A stretch of 64,000 bases of DNA from Mesotoga prima MesG1.Ag.4.2 (lineage in GTDB: Bacteria > Thermotogota > Thermotogae > Petrotogales > Kosmotogaceae). Shown here piece by piece: positions 61,705-64,000 of the stretch. The position numbers and the translations under genes were made by a program. Each line of letters opens with the position of its first letter. Positions within the stretch are counted from its first letter, which is position 1. The stretch covers positions 372,001-436,000 of the forward strand of contig NC_017934.1 in the NCBI RefSeq assembly GCF_000147715.2, in the 5' to 3' direction. The notes under the pieces are model-generated. The model was given only the letters and a program-made list of their open reading frames with translations, was not told the origin of the DNA and did not search any database.

Positions 61705-64000
61705 CCCCTCCCTTTCAGGTATTCCCTGACAAACTCATCTTCCTTATCTTTTGTAAGACCGTCCAGCCTTGCACAGAACAGCTCGTCTAGAACATCTCTT
61801 ATCTCGGGGCCTTCCCTCATGCCGTATCTGGTCTTAAGTACATTTCCATTGATTGATAATTTCGTGTCATTCAGTTTCTTCAGATAGGCAAGGAATAACA
61901 AATCCTCCTGTTCATCCAGATAACTGTTGACGAAGTTAAGTATTTCGGGCTTGTTCGTCTTCAGAGATCTGTAGAATTGAGAAGGAGTCTCTGGCTTCTC
62001 ATTAACTATTATACCTGCAGTGGCTATCGCATCATTAAGCCTTTCAAGATAGTTTTTCGGCAATCCATAACGTGCTATGCACCATTCAACGGATTTCGAG
62101 TCACTCTTTCTTAGGATTATCATTAAGAGTGTGTAGAACATCCTATCTTCTCCAATTAACAAAGCGTTTCTCTCTCTTCGAAGGAAATAGCGCTGGAGTC
62201 TGATGTCTGTCTCTCTATCAAATTCTGTTTCGGGGAAGAGCTTCTCCATAACACCAAGGCTGGCAAGTCTTCTCAAGGCCTTGAGTGGAAGCGGCTCTTC
62301 AATTGCCTTGCTCAATTCGTCTCTCAGTCTCTGCCCTGTTACCCTATCGAGATATCCTTCAGCTGCACATTGCTTGAGCAGCTCGGCGGTTCTCACTTCT
62401 ATCTCGAACCCAAAGCGCTGTTCAAATCTTACGGCTCTGAGGATTCTTGTCGGGTCCTCGATGAAGCTTAGAGGGTGGAGTGCTCTTATAATCCCTTTTG
62501 AAAGGTCCTTTCTCGATCCAAAGAAATCGATCAGAATTCCAAAATCCTCCTGGTTCAGTTTTATAGCCATGGCATTTATGGAGAAATCTCTCCTGTAAAG
62601 ATCTTTCTTTATCGTGCTCATTTCGACCTCAGGAAGAATCGCTGGTTTCTTGTAGTATTCAGTTCTCGCCGTTGCAACGTCAATTCTCAGACCATCGTTG
62701 AAGAACATGGAACTGGCGAGAAATTCCCTGTGCTCGACAATCTTAATGTTAAAGTACTTTTTGAAGGTCTCTGCAAAGAGATTGGCATTGCCTTCGACCA
62801 CTATGTCTAGATCGAGATTTTTTTTGTTCAAGAGAAGATCCCTCACAAAACCTCCAACTATGTAAGTCGGCATGTTGAGCTCGCTCCCAACTGCACCGAG
62901 AAATCTTAGCATGGTTACTATGCGTTTTTCGACGCGTTCCTCTATCAAATCTTCTACGGGGAATTTGGCATAGTTCTGATCACCTATCTTTTCTCCGGGA
63001 TCGATTATCCTTCTTCTTCCAAAAGTGCTCTTCAGGAGATCAGTCCGTGTCACTATTCCACTCAGGATACCACCGTCGAGGATTAGAATTGCAGTTGTAT
63101 CGTTTTCTATCATCTTATCGGTTACCGCCTGAACCGAATCGTCTACCGATGCCGTCACAAAGAAACGGTCCATCACTTCAATTATTCTTCTCGCTGCCAG
63201 TCCGTGTCTAATGGCTTTTTCGGTATTCCTGTATTTGGCTATACCTACAAGCTTTTCCTGATCAACTACCGGCAGAGTGTGATGACCCGTTCTCTGCATG
63301 ATTTTGAAGACATCTTCAACCTTCATCTCTGCAAGAGCGGTTCTGACCGGTGAAGACATAATATCTCTTACTTTAATGAGGCGTTCAATGTTGTTTTCGA
63401 AGTTTTTTATGATTTTTTCTTCGGCTTCTGCTGACGTGCAGTTTTCAAAGTAACCAAGTGTGTATGATCCGCCGCTGTTTCTTTGCACACCATCGAGCTC
63501 GGCAGTGTCGAGATTCATGTATTTCGATCTTAGAGTGTAATATACTCGATTGTTGGTTTCGAGAAGGACAACTAGATTCTCTACGCCAAGAAAGGACCAG
63601 AGTTTTTCTACCACGAGGCTAAGCCCTCCCGGCAGAAAGTCTCTTCTTGCAGATGCGATGTTGATCTCTACCCCTCTGATCGATGTCCTTCTCAAACCCA
63701 GTATCAGTGATTCTATGAGCCTCTGTTGTGAAGCGCTCAGCTTGTAGCCCGAGTAGATTCCAAGATCGTCCGGCCGTGCGCCTAGATCGATAAGCCATGC
63801 GGCAGTACTCAGATCTTGTGCTCTGGTAGAGGCATGAGTGAAATTTCCGGTTTCCCTGTAGATTGCTGTCGCAAATAGGGTTGCCTCATTTCTGGATATT
63901 TCCTTCTTCTTTTTCCTCAGTTGATTGCACATGAGAGTGGTACAAGCTCCAAGATCCTTGAAAATTCCTTTTTGTGTTTCACTCAAGCTTGTCCTGTGAT
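61695..64000 (-). CDS. cca: DHH-CBS-tRNA nucleotidyltransferase fusion (5' end cut by window edge)
   Basis: The frame is open to the window edge, so the TTG near 63986 is not the true start. The visible 768 residues begin just after, or within, a DHH-family motif IV (H-R-T-S-L-S at the edge). Next are the DHH-subfamily second domain (to about 130), two CBS domains (about 205-330), the nucleotidyltransferase head (G-G-F-V-R-D-L-L and L-D-L-D-I-V-V near 375-395) and RNA-binding and tail domains. The combination is known from Thermotoga CCA-adding enzymes. Here the tRNA carries an encoded CCA, so repair is a likely use. Confidence 0.9.
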   Translation of the reverse strand, partial: HRTSLSETQKGIFKDLGACTTLMCNQLRKKKKEISRNEATLFATAIYRETGNFTHASTRAQDLSTAAWLIDLGARPDDLGIYSGYKLSASQQRLIESLILGLRRTSIRGVEINIASARRDFLPGGLSLVVEKLWSFLGVENLVVLLETNNRVYYTLRSKYMNLDTAELDGVQRNSGGSYTLGYFENCTSAEAEEKIIKNFENNIERLIKVRDIMSSPVRTALAEMKVEDVFKIMQRTGHHTLPVVDQEKLVGIAKYRNTEKAIRHGLAARRIIEVMDRFFVTASVDDSVQAVTDKMIENDTTAILILDGGILSGIVTRTDLLKSTFGRRRIIDPGEKIGDQNYAKFPVEDLIEERVEKRIVTMLRFLGAVGSELNMPTYIVGGFVRDLLLNKKNLDLDIVVEGNANLFAETFKKYFNIKIVEHREFLASSMFFNDGLRIDVATARTEYYKKPAILPEVEMSTIKKDLYRRDFSINAMAIKLNQEDFGILIDFFGSRKDLSKGIIRALHPLSFIEDPTRILRAVRFEQRFGFEIEVRTAELLKQCAAEGYLDRVTGQRLRDELSKAIEEPLPLKALRRLASLGVMEKLFPETEFDRETDIRLQRYFLRRERNALLIGEDRMFYTLLMIILRKSDSKSVEWCIARYGLPKNYLERLNDAIATAGIIVNEKPETPSQFYRSLKTNKPEILNFVNSYLDEQEDLLFLAYLKKLNDTKLSINGNVLKTRYGMREGPEIRDVLDELFCARLDGLTKDKEDEFVREYLKGRGWK

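Noticed and set aside
1-64000. Mobile elements, CRISPR arrays or phage genes
   Set aside because: No transposase or integrase, no repeated spacer-repeat pattern and no terminal repeats were found on either strand; gene order and composition look uniform.

Overview
This 64 kb window is a gene-dense chromosomal segment of a bacterium that I place, by inference, in the Thermotogota and most likely near the mesophilic Kosmotogales/Mesotoga group. The grounds are a DHH-CBS-tRNA nucleotidyltransferase fusion, binding-protein transporters with ordinary signal peptides, an envelope set mixing O-antigen-type genes with a LytR-CpsA-Psr protein, moderate GC, many TTG and GTG starts, and very tight gene packing with frequent 1-50 bp overlaps. 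No IS element, CRISPR array, prophage or rRNA was found. There is one tRNA gene, and no gene-free stretch longer than about 250 bp.

Layout. 1-6.5 kb (minus): envelope and division genes: an O-antigen ligase-like protein cut by the left edge, YjbQ, MinE, MinD, RlmI, an iron alcohol dehydrogenase and a CsaB-type pyruvyl transferase. 6.5-9.9 kb: a short ComEC (plus) converging on and overlapping Fur, then nusA and rimP (minus) with a strong promoter and a terminator-like hairpin in the leader. 9.9-14.6 kb: an ABC-2 permease, a secreted protein of unknown function, RqcP (plus) converging on birA-panB (minus). 14.8-22.2 kb (plus): rodA, ftcD, hutI, rlmH, a CNNM/CorC-like protein, cytidine deaminase, an ADP-ribose Nudix hydrolase and gltX. 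22.2-30.5 kb (minus): a run headed by rex, then uridine kinase, a 773-residue membrane protein, a BMP-family nucleoside-binding protein and the ATPase and two permeases of a nucleoside ABC importer. 30.7-54.4 kb (plus): rimO, pgsA, thpR, recA, recX, rny, tRNA-Thr(CGT), tilS, ftsH, a hotdog protein, a radical SAM protein, a PhoB/PhoR-like two-component pair, pyrimidine-nucleoside phosphorylase, a phosphodiester glycosidase-like protein, an EF-G paralogue, and after a terminator DUF503, a DUF4139-like protein, YqeK, an LCP protein and an fRMsr-like GAF protein. 54.6-55.7 kb: an ornithine/lysine decarboxylase alone. 55.8-64 kb (minus): a likely seven-gene operon running from the DHH-CBS-CCA enzyme through a frameshifted lipoprotein, a Nudix protein, ispE and rqcH to a membrane protein and a rhomboid protease.

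Themes. Nucleoside uptake and use recurs: importer plus uridine kinase under rex, cytidine deaminase, pyrimidine phosphorylase. Ribosome quality control recurs too: RqcP and RqcH are both encoded. RNA maturation and decay are well represented (rimP, nusA, rlmI, rlmH, rny, tilS, thpR, cca).

The points most worth a second look are: a lipoprotein gene split by a single -1 frameshift whose lost 73-codon 3' part is still intact; a promoter followed by an intrinsic terminator just before rimP-nusA, suggesting attenuation; a shared SHOCT-like tail on a rhomboid protease and its membrane-protein neighbour; a 70-bp convergent overlap in which ComEC and the Fur metal-binding tail share DNA; and a terminator that implies birA transcripts run antisense through rqcP.
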